DNA of 8,152 nucleotides from Yoonia sp. (GTDB lineage Bacteria; Pseudomonadota; Alphaproteobacteria; Rhodobacterales; Rhodobacteraceae). Location: NCBI GenBank assembly GCA_028822885.1, contig JAPKCP010000147.1, forward strand, positions 1-8,152, read 5' to 3'. The position numbers were made by a program, and so were the translations under genes. Positions 1 through 6,490 of the stretch are shown one piece after another; the first letter of the stretch is position 1; every line of letters starts with the position of its first letter. The notes below the pieces were generated by a model that worked only from the letters and a program-made list of their open reading frames with translations, was not told the origin of the DNA and searched no databases.

Positions 1-915
1 GCTGTCCAGATCAAACGAGAACAGTTTCGCATTATCATTGCTGTGACGGCTTTCGCCAAGGCGGGCGCCGATAATTGTAGCGGCAACCGATGCATGGTCC
101 AACACCCAGCGGCTAGCAACATTTGATATTGAAACGTCATGTTTGCGCGCAATCTCAGCGGCAGCGCGCAAAATGCCCTGAAACACATCCCAGCCACCGA
201 TGGCTTCGATGAACCGGCGATATTTGCGCTTTGACATGTCTTCTATGGACACTGGATCGGGCGCACCTAGCCACCGTTCAGACAAGAAACCACCGCAGAG
301 CGTACCATATGCAAACAGCCGTACGCCTGTGTCTTTGCACAGTGCCGACAGTTCCCCCGCCGCCCGCCGATCAACCAGCGAAAATGATACTTGATTGGAC
401 ACAATAGGAATACCATCAGCCAGCGCCACCCGCAGGTGTGCGGCATCGAAATTGGTCACACCAAGTTCGCCGATCAGCCCTTCGCTGCGCAGTTTTGCTA
501 ACTCGTGCAATGCATCGAGCCAGGCAGGATGCTGAAAGCTCCACCAGTGAAACTGCAGAAGGTCCACTTTTTGAGCCCCCAGCCGATCTAGCCGGTCCAG
601 CACCCCGGCGCGCACCACTTCAGCCGTCATCGGACCGGGGGGTGGGCACCATTTGGTAAAGGCTATCGGCGGGTTTGCGTCATAGCGTGCCAGCAACCGC
701 CCAGTGATAACTTCGGCGCTACCGTAGTGATCAGCCATATCGAATGTATCAAAGCCAGCCTGGACATAAGCGGCCAGATGATCCGCGCCAATTTCTGGAT
801 CTATTACTTTGCCGTTCTTTTCGATATCAGCAACTTGCCACAAGCCAACGAGCGTACGCGAGATGTTCAGGCTCGCCAAATTGATACGGGCATTGCGGTT
901 TGCCGTGTCTGTCAT
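1..915 (-). CDS. Aldo/keto reductase, C-terminus cut by window edge
   Basis: This encodes an NAD(P)H-dependent oxidoreductase of the aldo/keto reductase (AKR) TIM-barrel superfamily, expected to be cytosolic and to interconvert a carbonyl and an alcohol. I translated 305 residues from the minus strand; the frame is open to base 1, so the end is missing, probably a few tens of residues. The four classical catalytic positions are visible: Asp59 and Tyr64 (FDMADHYG), Lys88 (FTKW) and His123 (LLQFHWW). Later motifs are GVTN (152-155), YGTLCGGF (203-210) and IIGAR (281-285), the last in the cofactor-binding end of the barrel. The ATG lies inside an ATGA overlap with the stop of the upstream GntR gene, so the two are probably co-transcribed and translationally coupled. 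A weak GGA lies 8 bases upstream of the ATG. It is clearly paralogous to the AKR at 2028-3110. Family assignment is firm; the substrate and physiological direction are unknown. Confidence 0.93.
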   Translation of the reverse strand, partial: MTDTANRNARINLASLNISRTLVGLWQVADIEKNGKVIDPEIGADHLAAYVQAGFDTFDMADHYGSAEVITGRLLARYDANPPIAFTKWCPPPGPMTAEVVRAGVLDRLDRLGAQKVDLLQFHWWSFQHPAWLDALHELAKLRSEGLIGELGVTNFDAAHLRVALADGIPIVSNQVSFSLVDRRAAGELSALCKDTGVRLFAYGTLCGGFLSERWLGAPDPVSIEDMSKRKYRRFIEAIGGWDVFQGILRAAAEIARKHDVSISNVASRWVLDHASVAATIIGARLGESRHSNDNAKLFSFDLDS

Positions 916-1571
916 GTGTCTAATCCATTTTCAAAGTCTGCGTTAAGCAGGCTAAAGCTGCGTTCAATATCGGCAGTTAGCGCAAGGTGCGCAGGTCTGC
1001 GGGCCCGCGCTTTCAGCGCCGCCAAGATTTCATGGTGATATTTGTGGTGCTCAATTGTTTCTATCGCGCGTTTGCGCATGATCAGATTCAGATATGCGCC
1101 GTATTGCATCCAAAGAGCTTCGATCATCGGTAGCAGAACCTCAGAACCGCCGATTCGATATAATTCGAAATGAAAGCGGTAATTTGCATTTAGATCGGGC
1201 GCGCTGCCTGCTGATCGCAAACAAGATTCTAATGAATCTATCGCCTCATCGTCTACCCGGTCCAATGCCTGATCCAGCGCCAAAGTTTCCAACGCCAGTC
1301 TTGCGCATTTCAGGTCATGCATCCGCCGGGCATCAAATATTGGCACCATTAACGTACGGCTGGGCGTGTCGACTAATGCACCTTCTGCGACGAGGCGGCG
1401 CACAGCCTCGCGCACCGGGGTCATCGAAACGGCCAATTGTCCCGCCAAATCGCGTAACGACACCACATCACCGGGCGCAAATGCACCGACGGTAAAGGCC
1501 TGCTTCAGTGTTTCATACACCGTCTCTCGTAATTTCGACTGATCAATGGGTGCAAACTGAATGTGTGACAT
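912..1571 (-). CDS. GntR-family transcriptional regulator, FCD (FadR-type) domain
   Basis: This 219-residue DNA-binding regulator probably responds to a small metabolite of the neighbouring pathway. The N-terminal winged helix-turn-helix spans roughly residues 12-76 and includes the hallmark SLRDLAGQLAVS and TPVREAVRRLVAEG segments. The rest is an all-helical FCD ligand-binding domain beginning near ARLALETLAL (90-99). Family FCD domains often bind a metal through an Asp and three His. Here His134 (RFHFEL), His179 (HHEIL) and His195 (AHLAL) fit, but the expected Asp four residues before the first His is Asn130. The length is normal for the subfamily. The ATG is preceded on the minus strand by AAGGAAA about ten bases away. 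The stop overlaps the start of the downstream AKR by ATGA. Its divergent position next to the rightward operon makes it the likely regulator of both units; whether it represses or activates cannot be told. Confidence 0.93.
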   Translation of the reverse strand: MSHIQFAPIDQSKLRETVYETLKQAFTVGAFAPGDVVSLRDLAGQLAVSMTPVREAVRRLVAEGALVDTPSRTLMVPIFDARRMHDLKCARLALETLALDQALDRVDDEAIDSLESCLRSAGSAPDLNANYRFHFELYRIGGSEVLLPMIEALWMQYGAYLNLIMRKRAIETIEHHKYHHEILAALKARARRPAHLALTADIERSFSLLNADFENGLDT

Positions 1572-1580
1572 TGCGTTGGC

Positions 1581-1587
1581 TTTCCTT
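1581..1587 (-). promoter_or_regulatory. Ribosome binding site of the GntR gene
   Basis: Read on the minus strand this is AAGGAAA, about nine to ten bases ahead of the ATG at 1571-1569. It supports that ATG as the start of the regulator. Confidence 0.55.
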
Positions 1588-1599
1588 GGGGGTGAGCAC

Positions 1600-1629
1600 T
1601 TGACACTTATACCATCTCCTCACCATGAT
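1600..1629 (+). promoter_or_regulatory. Candidate sigma-70 promoter for the rightward operon
   Basis: A perfect TTGACA (1600-1605) is followed after 18 bases by CATGAT (1624-1629), which matches four of six bases of a TATAAT box. Transcription would begin near 1636 and leave a leader of about 25 bases before the ATG at 1660. This is the only stretch between the divergent genes, so a promoter is expected here. The exact boxes are inferred by eye. The element overlaps the candidate leftward promoter, so one bound regulator could affect both directions. Confidence 0.4.
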
Positions 1630-1632
1630 CAA
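1606..1632 (-). promoter_or_regulatory. Candidate promoter for GntR and the leftward AKR
   Basis: On the minus strand TATAAG (1611-1606) is a good -10 box. Upstream of it, TTGATC (1632-1627) is a possible -35 box with four of six matches, but the 15-base spacer is short. The start point would be about 28 bases ahead of the GntR ATG. The -10 is more convincing than the -35, and the promoter may need an activator. Confidence 0.35.
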
Positions 1633-1638
1633 ATATCA
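1622..1638. promoter_or_regulatory. Possible operator in the divergent control region
   Basis: The segment TGAT-N5-ATCA (1626-1638) is an imperfect inverted repeat sitting over the -10 box of the rightward promoter. Just to its left, ACCAT occurs at 1611-1615 and again at 1622-1626, 11 bases apart, which is one helical turn. GGTGAG (1591-1596) and CTCACC (1619-1624) form a more widely spaced inverted pair. GntR/FCD proteins normally bind short palindromes close to their own promoter, so one of these is a plausible site. None matches a consensus I could name, and short repeats like these can arise by chance. Confidence 0.22.
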
Positions 1639-1659
1639 CAGATAACAAATAGGCCACCG

Positions 1660-2031
1660 ATGAATACTGAAAATGGCTTCTGGTTATACGATCTGCGCAT
1701 TGAAACGGTTCTCGATGGCCGTACGGCCGTATGCCGCCACATCGACGGTGAGGCGTTTCGTATGCAGGGCGAGACCCTCATTTTTGATGCCGACCAACGC
1801 GTGTCTGTTTATGCACTTGCCGCGCTTCTGCCCTTGTTGCCCGCCAAACAGCGTATGACCGACGCACACGACTGGATGTCGACAGATGCAGAGGTCGCCT
1901 GCCCAGATCCACACTGCGGTGGACGATTTCGGATTACACGTGAGGGAAAACGGTTCTTTAGCCATAGCGCTACGACTGGCCTGCCTGAGCAACGCGCAAC
2001 ACCCTATTGGCAAAGTGAGAACACGAAATGA
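1660..2031 (+). CDS. Small TIGR04076-like protein of unknown function
   Basis: This encodes a 123-residue soluble protein with no signal peptide or membrane segment. Its sequence resembles what I recall of the TIGR04076 family found in proteobacteria: an N-terminal WLYDLRIETV strand, AVCRH (23-27), the hydrophobic stretch SVYALAALLPLLPAKQR (49-65), DWMSTDAEVACPDP (71-84) and FRITREGKR (90-98). There are three cysteines (25, 81 and 86). CPDPHC looks like half of a metal-binding knuckle, with Cys25 and nearby His residues as possible partners. I chose the ATG at 1660 because the frame extends back to 1561 only through the promoter region and into the opposite gene's start, and AGG (1651-1653) lies six bases ahead. 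The stop overlaps the next gene by ATGA, tying it closely to the AKR. Its molecular role is not known; a partner or accessory of the reductase is an inference from position. The family name is from memory. Confidence 0.82.
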   Translation: MNTENGFWLYDLRIETVLDGRTAVCRHIDGEAFRMQGETLIFDADQRVSVYALAALLPLLPAKQRMTDAHDWMSTDAEVACPDPHCGGRFRITREGKRFFSHSATTGLPEQRATPYWQSENTK

Positions 2032-3110
2032 GTGTTGCAACAACATCCTTGCGCGCTGGCCATGTGATTTCCCGCGTTATCCGAGGTGGTTGGCAACTGG
2101 CGGGTGATCATGGGGCGGTGGACCGCGCCGAGGCTGTTCGCGATATGGAGGCGTTTGTTGATGCTGGGATCACGACCTTTGATTGCGCCGATATCTATGT
2201 AGGTGTCGAGGAAATGATCGGAGATTTCATTGGTGATCTGCGGCGCAGGCGCGGGCGCGCGGTGGCTGACAAAGTTGTCGTGCACACCAAACTTGTACCC
2301 GATTTAACCCGACTTGAGACTCTTCGGGCCGAAGAGGTTGAGGCGATCATTGACCGCTCTTTACAGCGGTTGCAGGTGGATCGACTGGATTTGGTGCAGT
2401 TCTATTGGTGGGATGTGGCCCGAGGTGATTATCTGGCCGCTGCGCAGGTGCTGAAAGACTGCCAGAAAAAGGGCAAGATCGGAAACATTGGTGTCACAAA
2501 CTGGGATGTGGCCGAGACGCAGGCGTTGGTTGAGGCGGGCATCGATCTGGTCTCGACGCAGATCCAGTATTCAGTTTTGGATCGTCGGCCCGCTGGAGCG
2601 TTCACACAATGGGCTGCCGCCAGCGACTTGCAGCTCTTGTGCTATGGTACGCTGGCCGGGGGCTTCCTGACTGAAAAGTGGCTGGGCGCCGCTGATCCGG
2701 GCTTTGCGTTCGAAAACAGATCGCTCGTCAAATACCGTCTGATCATTGATGAATTCGGCCCTTGGGTCTTGTTTCAAGAACTATTGCAGGCGTTAAGCGA
2801 TGTCGGCGCGCGCCACGGTGTGTCTCTTTCAGCAGTGGCCAGCGCTTGGGTGCTTGATCAGCCGCAGGTAGCTGCCGCCATTGTTGGTGCGCGTTATGCC
2901 CGCCATTTGCCATTGACACTGCAGGTGTTTGAGATTGCGCTGGATGATGCGGATCGTGCAACAATCGATGTGGTGCTGGCCAAATCCACCGGGCCGAACG
3001 GTGCGGTCTTCGGGCTAGAGCGTGATCGAAATGGGCGCCACGGACAGATCATGAAATACAACCTGAACGCAAAGCCTGACGATACTATTTTGGGCGCGTC
3101 CAGTGGGTGA
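2028..3110 (+). CDS. Aldo/keto reductase with His-to-Tyr at the catalytic His position
   Basis: This 360-residue protein of the AKR TIM-barrel superfamily is expected to use NAD(P)(H) in the cytosol. Visible landmarks are GGWQ (20-23), Asp52 and Tyr57 (FDCADIY), Lys88 (HTKL), GVTN (155-158), TQIQYSVLDRRPAG (177-190), YGTLAGGFL (206-214), WVLDQP (274-279) and IVGAR (285-289). It ends with the LERDRNGRHGQIMKYNLN segment (330-347) that I associate with a subset of bacterial AKRs. Asp, Tyr and Lys of the catalytic tetrad are kept, but the fourth position, normally His, is Tyr126 (LVQFYWW); the leftward paralog has FHWW there. The change may alter reaction type or substrate. Overlaps with both neighbours (ATGA upstream, 8 bases with livG downstream) show it belongs to the transporter operon, so it probably acts on the imported compound. 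The substrate is unknown. Confidence 0.95.
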   Translation: MSVATTSLRAGHVISRVIRGGWQLAGDHGAVDRAEAVRDMEAFVDAGITTFDCADIYVGVEEMIGDFIGDLRRRRGRAVADKVVVHTKLVPDLTRLETLRAEEVEAIIDRSLQRLQVDRLDLVQFYWWDVARGDYLAAAQVLKDCQKKGKIGNIGVTNWDVAETQALVEAGIDLVSTQIQYSVLDRRPAGAFTQWAAASDLQLLCYGTLAGGFLTEKWLGAADPGFAFENRSLVKYRLIIDEFGPWVLFQELLQALSDVGARHGVSLSAVASAWVLDQPQVAAAIVGARYARHLPLTLQVFEIALDDADRATIDVVLAKSTGPNGAVFGLERDRNGRHGQIMKYNLNAKPDDTILGASSG

Positions 3111-3876
3111 AATTCTGCTGGAAACAAAGGCGCTCAGCCATAGTTTTGGCCAGATGCGTGCTGTCGACGGTGTTGATCTGTCGGTGCGGCAGGGTACGAT
3201 CACCGGCTTGATCGGGCCAAATGGGGCTGGAAAATCGACCCTTTTCAACCTGCTGACTGGGGCATTGATGCCAACATCGGGGCAAATCATGCTACGCGGC
3301 AAAGATGTGACTGCCACGCCGCCCGACGCGCGTTTCGTAAAAGGGCTGGGTCGCACGTTTCAGATTCCCCGCCCGTTCGCGCGCATGTCAGTGTTGGAGA
3401 ACATCATGGTCGCGCCAACGGCTCAAGTAGGCGAAGGGATCATCGGCACGTTTTTGCGTCGGGCTACTGTAGCCGCTCAGGAGCGCGCCATTCGTGAGCG
3501 TGCGATGGAGGTGCTTGATTTTGTCACGCTCGCTCATCTTGCCGACTACCCCGCGGGTAAAATATCAGGCGGGCAGATGAAGTTGCTGGAGCTTGCCCGC
3601 GTGCTGATGGGCGACCCCGAAATTATTTTGTTGGACGAACCCGCTGCTGGCGTGAACCCAACGCTGACCCATATCCTGATCGAGAAAATCGAAGCGTTAA
3701 ATCGGCAAGGCAAGACATTTGTCATCATCGAACACAACATGGATTTCATCATGCGTCACTGCGATCCGGTCGTAGCACTTACGGAAGGTCGTATCGTTTT
3801 TGAAGGAACAGCGAACGATGCTCAGGCCAACCCCGCCCTGCGCGAAGCCTATCTTGGGGCGATGGCCGGTGCCTGA
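3103..3876 (+). CDS. livG: HAAT-family ABC transporter ATP-binding protein, LivG type
   Basis: This is one of two cytoplasmic ATPases that drive solute import through the LivH/LivM-like channel. In the 257 residues all nucleotide-binding motifs are intact: Walker A GPNGAGKST (38-46), Q-loop Gln87 (RTFQIPR), signature ISGGQMKLLELAR (154-166), Walker B IILLDEPAAGVNP (174-186) and switch His211 (IIEHNMDF). The long insert between Q-loop and signature and the AGVNP sequence after Walker B are typical of LivG and not LivF. The start is GTG at 3103, the only reasonable initiator in frame. It overlaps the AKR stop by 8 bases (GTGGGTGA), with TTTTGGG upstream as a weak ribosome binding site. The gene symbol names the family; a leucine/isoleucine/valine substrate is not shown. 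Confidence 0.95.
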   Translation: MGEILLETKALSHSFGQMRAVDGVDLSVRQGTITGLIGPNGAGKSTLFNLLTGALMPTSGQIMLRGKDVTATPPDARFVKGLGRTFQIPRPFARMSVLENIMVAPTAQVGEGIIGTFLRRATVAAQERAIRERAMEVLDFVTLAHLADYPAGKISGGQMKLLELARVLMGDPEIILLDEPAAGVNPTLTHILIEKIEALNRQGKTFVIIEHNMDFIMRHCDPVVALTEGRIVFEGTANDAQANPALREAYLGAMAGA

Positions 3877-4603
3877 GTTTGTGCTCAGCGCTCGAAACCT
3901 ACAGGCAGGGTATGTGCCTGATCTGCCTATTCTACGCGATGTATGTGTGGATGTGGCCAAAGCACGTGTAACGGCAATTATCGGACCAAACGGGGCTGGT
4001 AAGTCGACCCTGATAAAGGCGATCGCGGGGCTTGTTCCGGTGTCATCGGGCCAGATCACACACGAGGGGCGTGATATCACCAACATCCGTCCCGACCGCA
4101 TGGCAGGTGAAGGAATTGCATATGTGCCGCAGAACGATAACATTTTCCGCTCCTTAACAATTCGAGAAAACTTGGATTTAGCGCTTCGCCGGGCCGGAGC
4201 CCGCGCCGACGAAATCCGTGAAGACCTGTTCGCCCGTTTTCCGCCTTTGGCCAAGAAACAGCGCGACAAGGCAGGATCACTTTCAGGCGGACAGCGGCAA
4301 TTCTTGGCTCTCGCGAACGCCCTCGCGGTTGAGCCACGCCTAATTTTGATGGATGAACCTTCGGCGGGCCTTGCCCCAAAGGCCACCGAAGAGGTGCTGG
4401 AAATGGCCCGTCACCTTACCACGCAGGGGGTCACAATACTGCTGGTTGAGCAAAATGTTACTCAGGCCCTGCGTCTTTCAGATCATTGCTATATCCTTGC
4501 TGAAGGGCGAAACCAGATTGATGGCAAGGCGGCCGACCTTTTAGGCGACAAGGTGGTTGCCGAAATCTATCTCGGTGGCAAACGGCTGGGGGCAGGGGCA
4601 TGA
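3869..4603 (+). CDS. livF: HAAT-family ABC transporter ATP-binding protein, LivF type
   Basis: This is the second ATPase of the importer, expected to pair with the LivG-like subunit. From the GTG at 3869 it is 244 residues, the usual LivF size. It shows Walker A GPNGAGKST (39-47), Q-loop Gln88 (YVPQNDNIF), signature SLSGGQRQFLALANAL (137-152), Walker B LILMDEPSAGLAP (158-170) and LLVEQNVTQAL (191-201). Gln195 stands at the switch position, as is usual in LivF. The frame opens earlier, at 3800, but that would add 23 residues lying inside livG with no LivF resemblance. GTG 3869 places VLSARNLQAGY at the expected distance from Walker A and overlaps the livG stop by 8 bases (GTGCCTGA), the same arrangement as at the AKR/livG junction. 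GTG 3881 is an alternative start. The stop overlaps livH by ATGA. Confidence 0.94.
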   Translation: MPEFVLSARNLQAGYVPDLPILRDVCVDVAKARVTAIIGPNGAGKSTLIKAIAGLVPVSSGQITHEGRDITNIRPDRMAGEGIAYVPQNDNIFRSLTIRENLDLALRRAGARADEIREDLFARFPPLAKKQRDKAGSLSGGQRQFLALANALAVEPRLILMDEPSAGLAPKATEEVLEMARHLTTQGVTILLVEQNVTQALRLSDHCYILAEGRNQIDGKAADLLGDKVVAEIYLGGKRLGAGA

Positions 4604-5514
4604 TTCAGCATCTGGTAGACGGGGTGCTCGTGGGCTCGATCTATGCACTTGGCGCCATTGGTCTGACCATGGTCATGCATATGCTGCGCTTTGCCAATTT
4701 CAGCCATGCCGAGTTATTATCGGTTGGCGCTTATATCGCACTGGTATTTGACAGACTGTTCACGTCGCTTGTGCCGGTGCTGGCCACCAAAATTGGGCCG
4801 CTGTCTATGACCGTGGCGCTTTCGCTGGCGATGTTGGTGTCGATGGCCTTGACGGCGGCCAGCGCTGTGGTGATCGATCGGCTGGTGTTTCGCCGGATAC
4901 GGCAGAGGGGCGACATGCTGTCGATGGTGTTTGCGTCGTTTGGGGTGGCGCTCATCTTGCGCAATGTCATTGGTTTGATCTTTGGACTTGGCACGACATT
5001 ATACAGTAAGGACATTGCTTTCGCGGTGATCATCAGCGTTGATCCGCTGATTTTGGTGCGGCCCGATCAGATCGCCGTACTGGGCGTCGCGCTGGTGCTG
5101 ATGTTGGCGCTGCATTTTGTGTTGTCGCGCACTATCTTTGGCTATGCATTACGGGCAGTGGCCGAGAATGCGTCACTGGCGCAGGTGAATGGTATCAATC
5201 TGGGACGTATTATTGTGGCGGTCTGGATGATTGGTGGTGCCTTGGCAGCGGCTGCGGGGGTGTTTTATGGCCTGACCAACCAGCTCACCCCGGTGATTGG
5301 GCGTGATCTTTTGATGCCAGTGTTTGCGGCGGCGATTGTCGGTGGGATTGGGTCAATCTATGGTGCCGCGATGGGCGGATTTCTGGTGGGGCTGGCAGCC
5401 AATTTGGCCTTGGTTGTTCTGCCCTCGGGATACAGTCCGTCGGTGCCATTCCTTATTATCATTGCGGTGCTCGTTCTGCGCCCCAATGGATTGTTCGGCG
5501 AGGCGCGCCCATGA
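4600..5514 (+). CDS. livH: HAAT-family ABC transporter permease, LivH type
   Basis: This 304-residue inner-membrane protein forms half of the translocation pathway. Hydrophobic segments can be seen at about residues 5-27, 36-52, 68-92, 107-132, 156-176, 203-224, 237-272 and 282-295, roughly eight spans. Family landmarks include GSIYALGAIGLTMV (12-25), FANFSHAEL (31-39), the cytoplasmic coupling-helix region GYALRAVAENASLAQVNGIN (181-200), IVGGIGSIYGA (246-256) and the C-terminal LRPNGLFGE (293-301). The ATG lies in an ATGA overlap with livF, with GGGG-rich sequence just upstream as ribosome binding site, and the stop overlaps livM in the same way. Length and motifs match intact family members. 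The transported solute cannot be deduced from this subunit. Confidence 0.95.
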   Translation: MIQHLVDGVLVGSIYALGAIGLTMVMHMLRFANFSHAELLSVGAYIALVFDRLFTSLVPVLATKIGPLSMTVALSLAMLVSMALTAASAVVIDRLVFRRIRQRGDMLSMVFASFGVALILRNVIGLIFGLGTTLYSKDIAFAVIISVDPLILVRPDQIAVLGVALVLMLALHFVLSRTIFGYALRAVAENASLAQVNGINLGRIIVAVWMIGGALAAAAGVFYGLTNQLTPVIGRDLLMPVFAAAIVGGIGSIYGAAMGGFLVGLAANLALVVLPSGYSPSVPFLIIIAVLVLRPNGLFGEARP

Positions 5515-6485
5515 TTGGCCTGCTTTCCTACTTCGTGTTTTTCACGACCGTGGCATCTATTCTTGCCATCGCTGTGCTGGGGCTAAACTTGCAGTGGGGC
5601 AATGCGGGTTTGTTTAATGGCGGGGTCGCCGCGTTCTTTGGGGCAGGGGCTTATGGCACGCTGATCCTCGGTGGCACGCCGCAAGAAGCACACTTGGGCG
5701 GCTTCGGTCTGCCATTTGGTCTGGCGCTGGTTGGCGGGATGGTAGCGGCCGCGCTGCTCGCTTGGGTCGTTGGACGGTTGACCCTAAGATTGCGGCACGA
5801 TTATTTGGCGATTGCGACCTTTGGCGTGGCAGTTACGTTTGAAAATGTCATGCGTAATGCAAGCTGGTTTTCAGGGGGGGCGCAGGGTTTACGTGGGTTC
5901 GCGCGGCCCCTGCAGGCAGACCTTGGTGCTGGGCTGGGCTATAACATATTTTACCTTGTGATGGTGGTGACCCTTCTCACATTGACTTATATCTTCCTTC
6001 AACACCTTTCACGCTCGCCTTTTGGCAGGTTAGTTCGCGCGATCCGCGAAGATGAAGAGGCCGCGCAATCGCTTGGCAAATCTCCCGCAAAAGTGCGTTT
6101 GACGGCTTTTGTCGCCGGATCGGTTATCATGGGGCTGGCCGGAGGATTGTATGGTGGTTTCTATGCCTTCGTTAGTCCCCAAGATGTGCTACCGATTTTG
6201 ACGTTCCAAATCTGGGCTATGCTGATCGTCGGAGGGGCTGGGAACAACCGCGGTGCGATTGCAGGGGCCTTCGTGATTTGGGGCTCATGGACAGCCAGCG
6301 GTTGGGCTTTGTCGAAATTCGCGCCCATCGAGGCGCAGCTTTATGCAGGATCGATTCAATATATCCTGATTGGATCGGTGATCGTCGGGATGCTGCTTTG
6401 GCGCCCACAGGGACTATTCCCTGAACGGCTATTGGTATCTCATTCAGGGCAGGACAATAAAACTTACGAAGCAAAAGGGGAATGA
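5511..6485 (+). CDS. livM: HAAT-family ABC transporter permease, LivM type
   Basis: This 324-residue inner-membrane permease is the partner of the LivH-like protein. It starts with a hydrophobic helix (3-25) followed by the LivM hallmark LGLNLQWGNAGLFNGGVAAF (23-42). Other landmarks are LRLRHDYLAIATFGVA (92-107), the ATPase-coupling segment GRLVRAIREDEEAAQSLGKS (172-191), VGGAGNNRGAIAGA (240-253) and WRPQGLFPERLL (297-308), which is the usual C-terminal signature. A short polar tail rich in charged residues follows (309-324). It overlaps livH by ATGA, with GAGG seven bases ahead as ribosome binding site. Its last codons contain the ribosome binding site of the binding-protein gene. It appears intact. 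Confidence 0.95.
   Translation: MIGLLSYFVFFTTVASILAIAVLGLNLQWGNAGLFNGGVAAFFGAGAYGTLILGGTPQEAHLGGFGLPFGLALVGGMVAAALLAWVVGRLTLRLRHDYLAIATFGVAVTFENVMRNASWFSGGAQGLRGFARPLQADLGAGLGYNIFYLVMVVTLLTLTYIFLQHLSRSPFGRLVRAIREDEEAAQSLGKSPAKVRLTAFVAGSVIMGLAGGLYGGFYAFVSPQDVLPILTFQIWAMLIVGGAGNNRGAIAGAFVIWGSWTASGWALSKFAPIEAQLYAGSIQYILIGSVIVGMLLWRPQGLFPERLLVSHSGQDNKTYEAKGE
6474..6480 (+). promoter_or_regulatory. Ribosome binding site that decides the binding-protein start
   Basis: AAAGGGG lies inside the last codons of livM. It is one base from the ATG at 6482 and ten bases from the ATG at 6491. The second spacing is workable and the first is too short, which favours initiation at 6491. Confidence 0.55.
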
Positions 6486-6490
6486 AAGCG

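Noticed and set aside
1094..1495. Plus-strand open frame of 133 codons inside the GntR gene
   Set aside because: It is antisense to an intact regulator with clear HTH and FCD motifs, and shows no family resemblance.
1561..1659. Upstream extension of the small TIGR04076-like gene
   Set aside because: These 33 codons would cross the divergent promoter region and overlap the GntR start. The translation there does not look like the family, and the ATG at 1660 has a usable ribosome binding site.
3800..3868. Earlier start for the LivF-type ATPase
   Set aside because: It would place 23 residues inside livG with no LivF similarity and make the protein longer than usual.
3697..4386. Long minus-strand open frame (229 codons) across livG and livF
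   Set aside because: It lies antisense to two intact ATPase genes with all motifs conserved, and its translation resembles no family. It is a shadow of high-GC coding sequence.
4451..4453. Gln195 instead of the switch His in the LivF-type ATPase
   Set aside because: VEQN at this position is what I recall as standard for LivF proteins, so it is not an anomaly.
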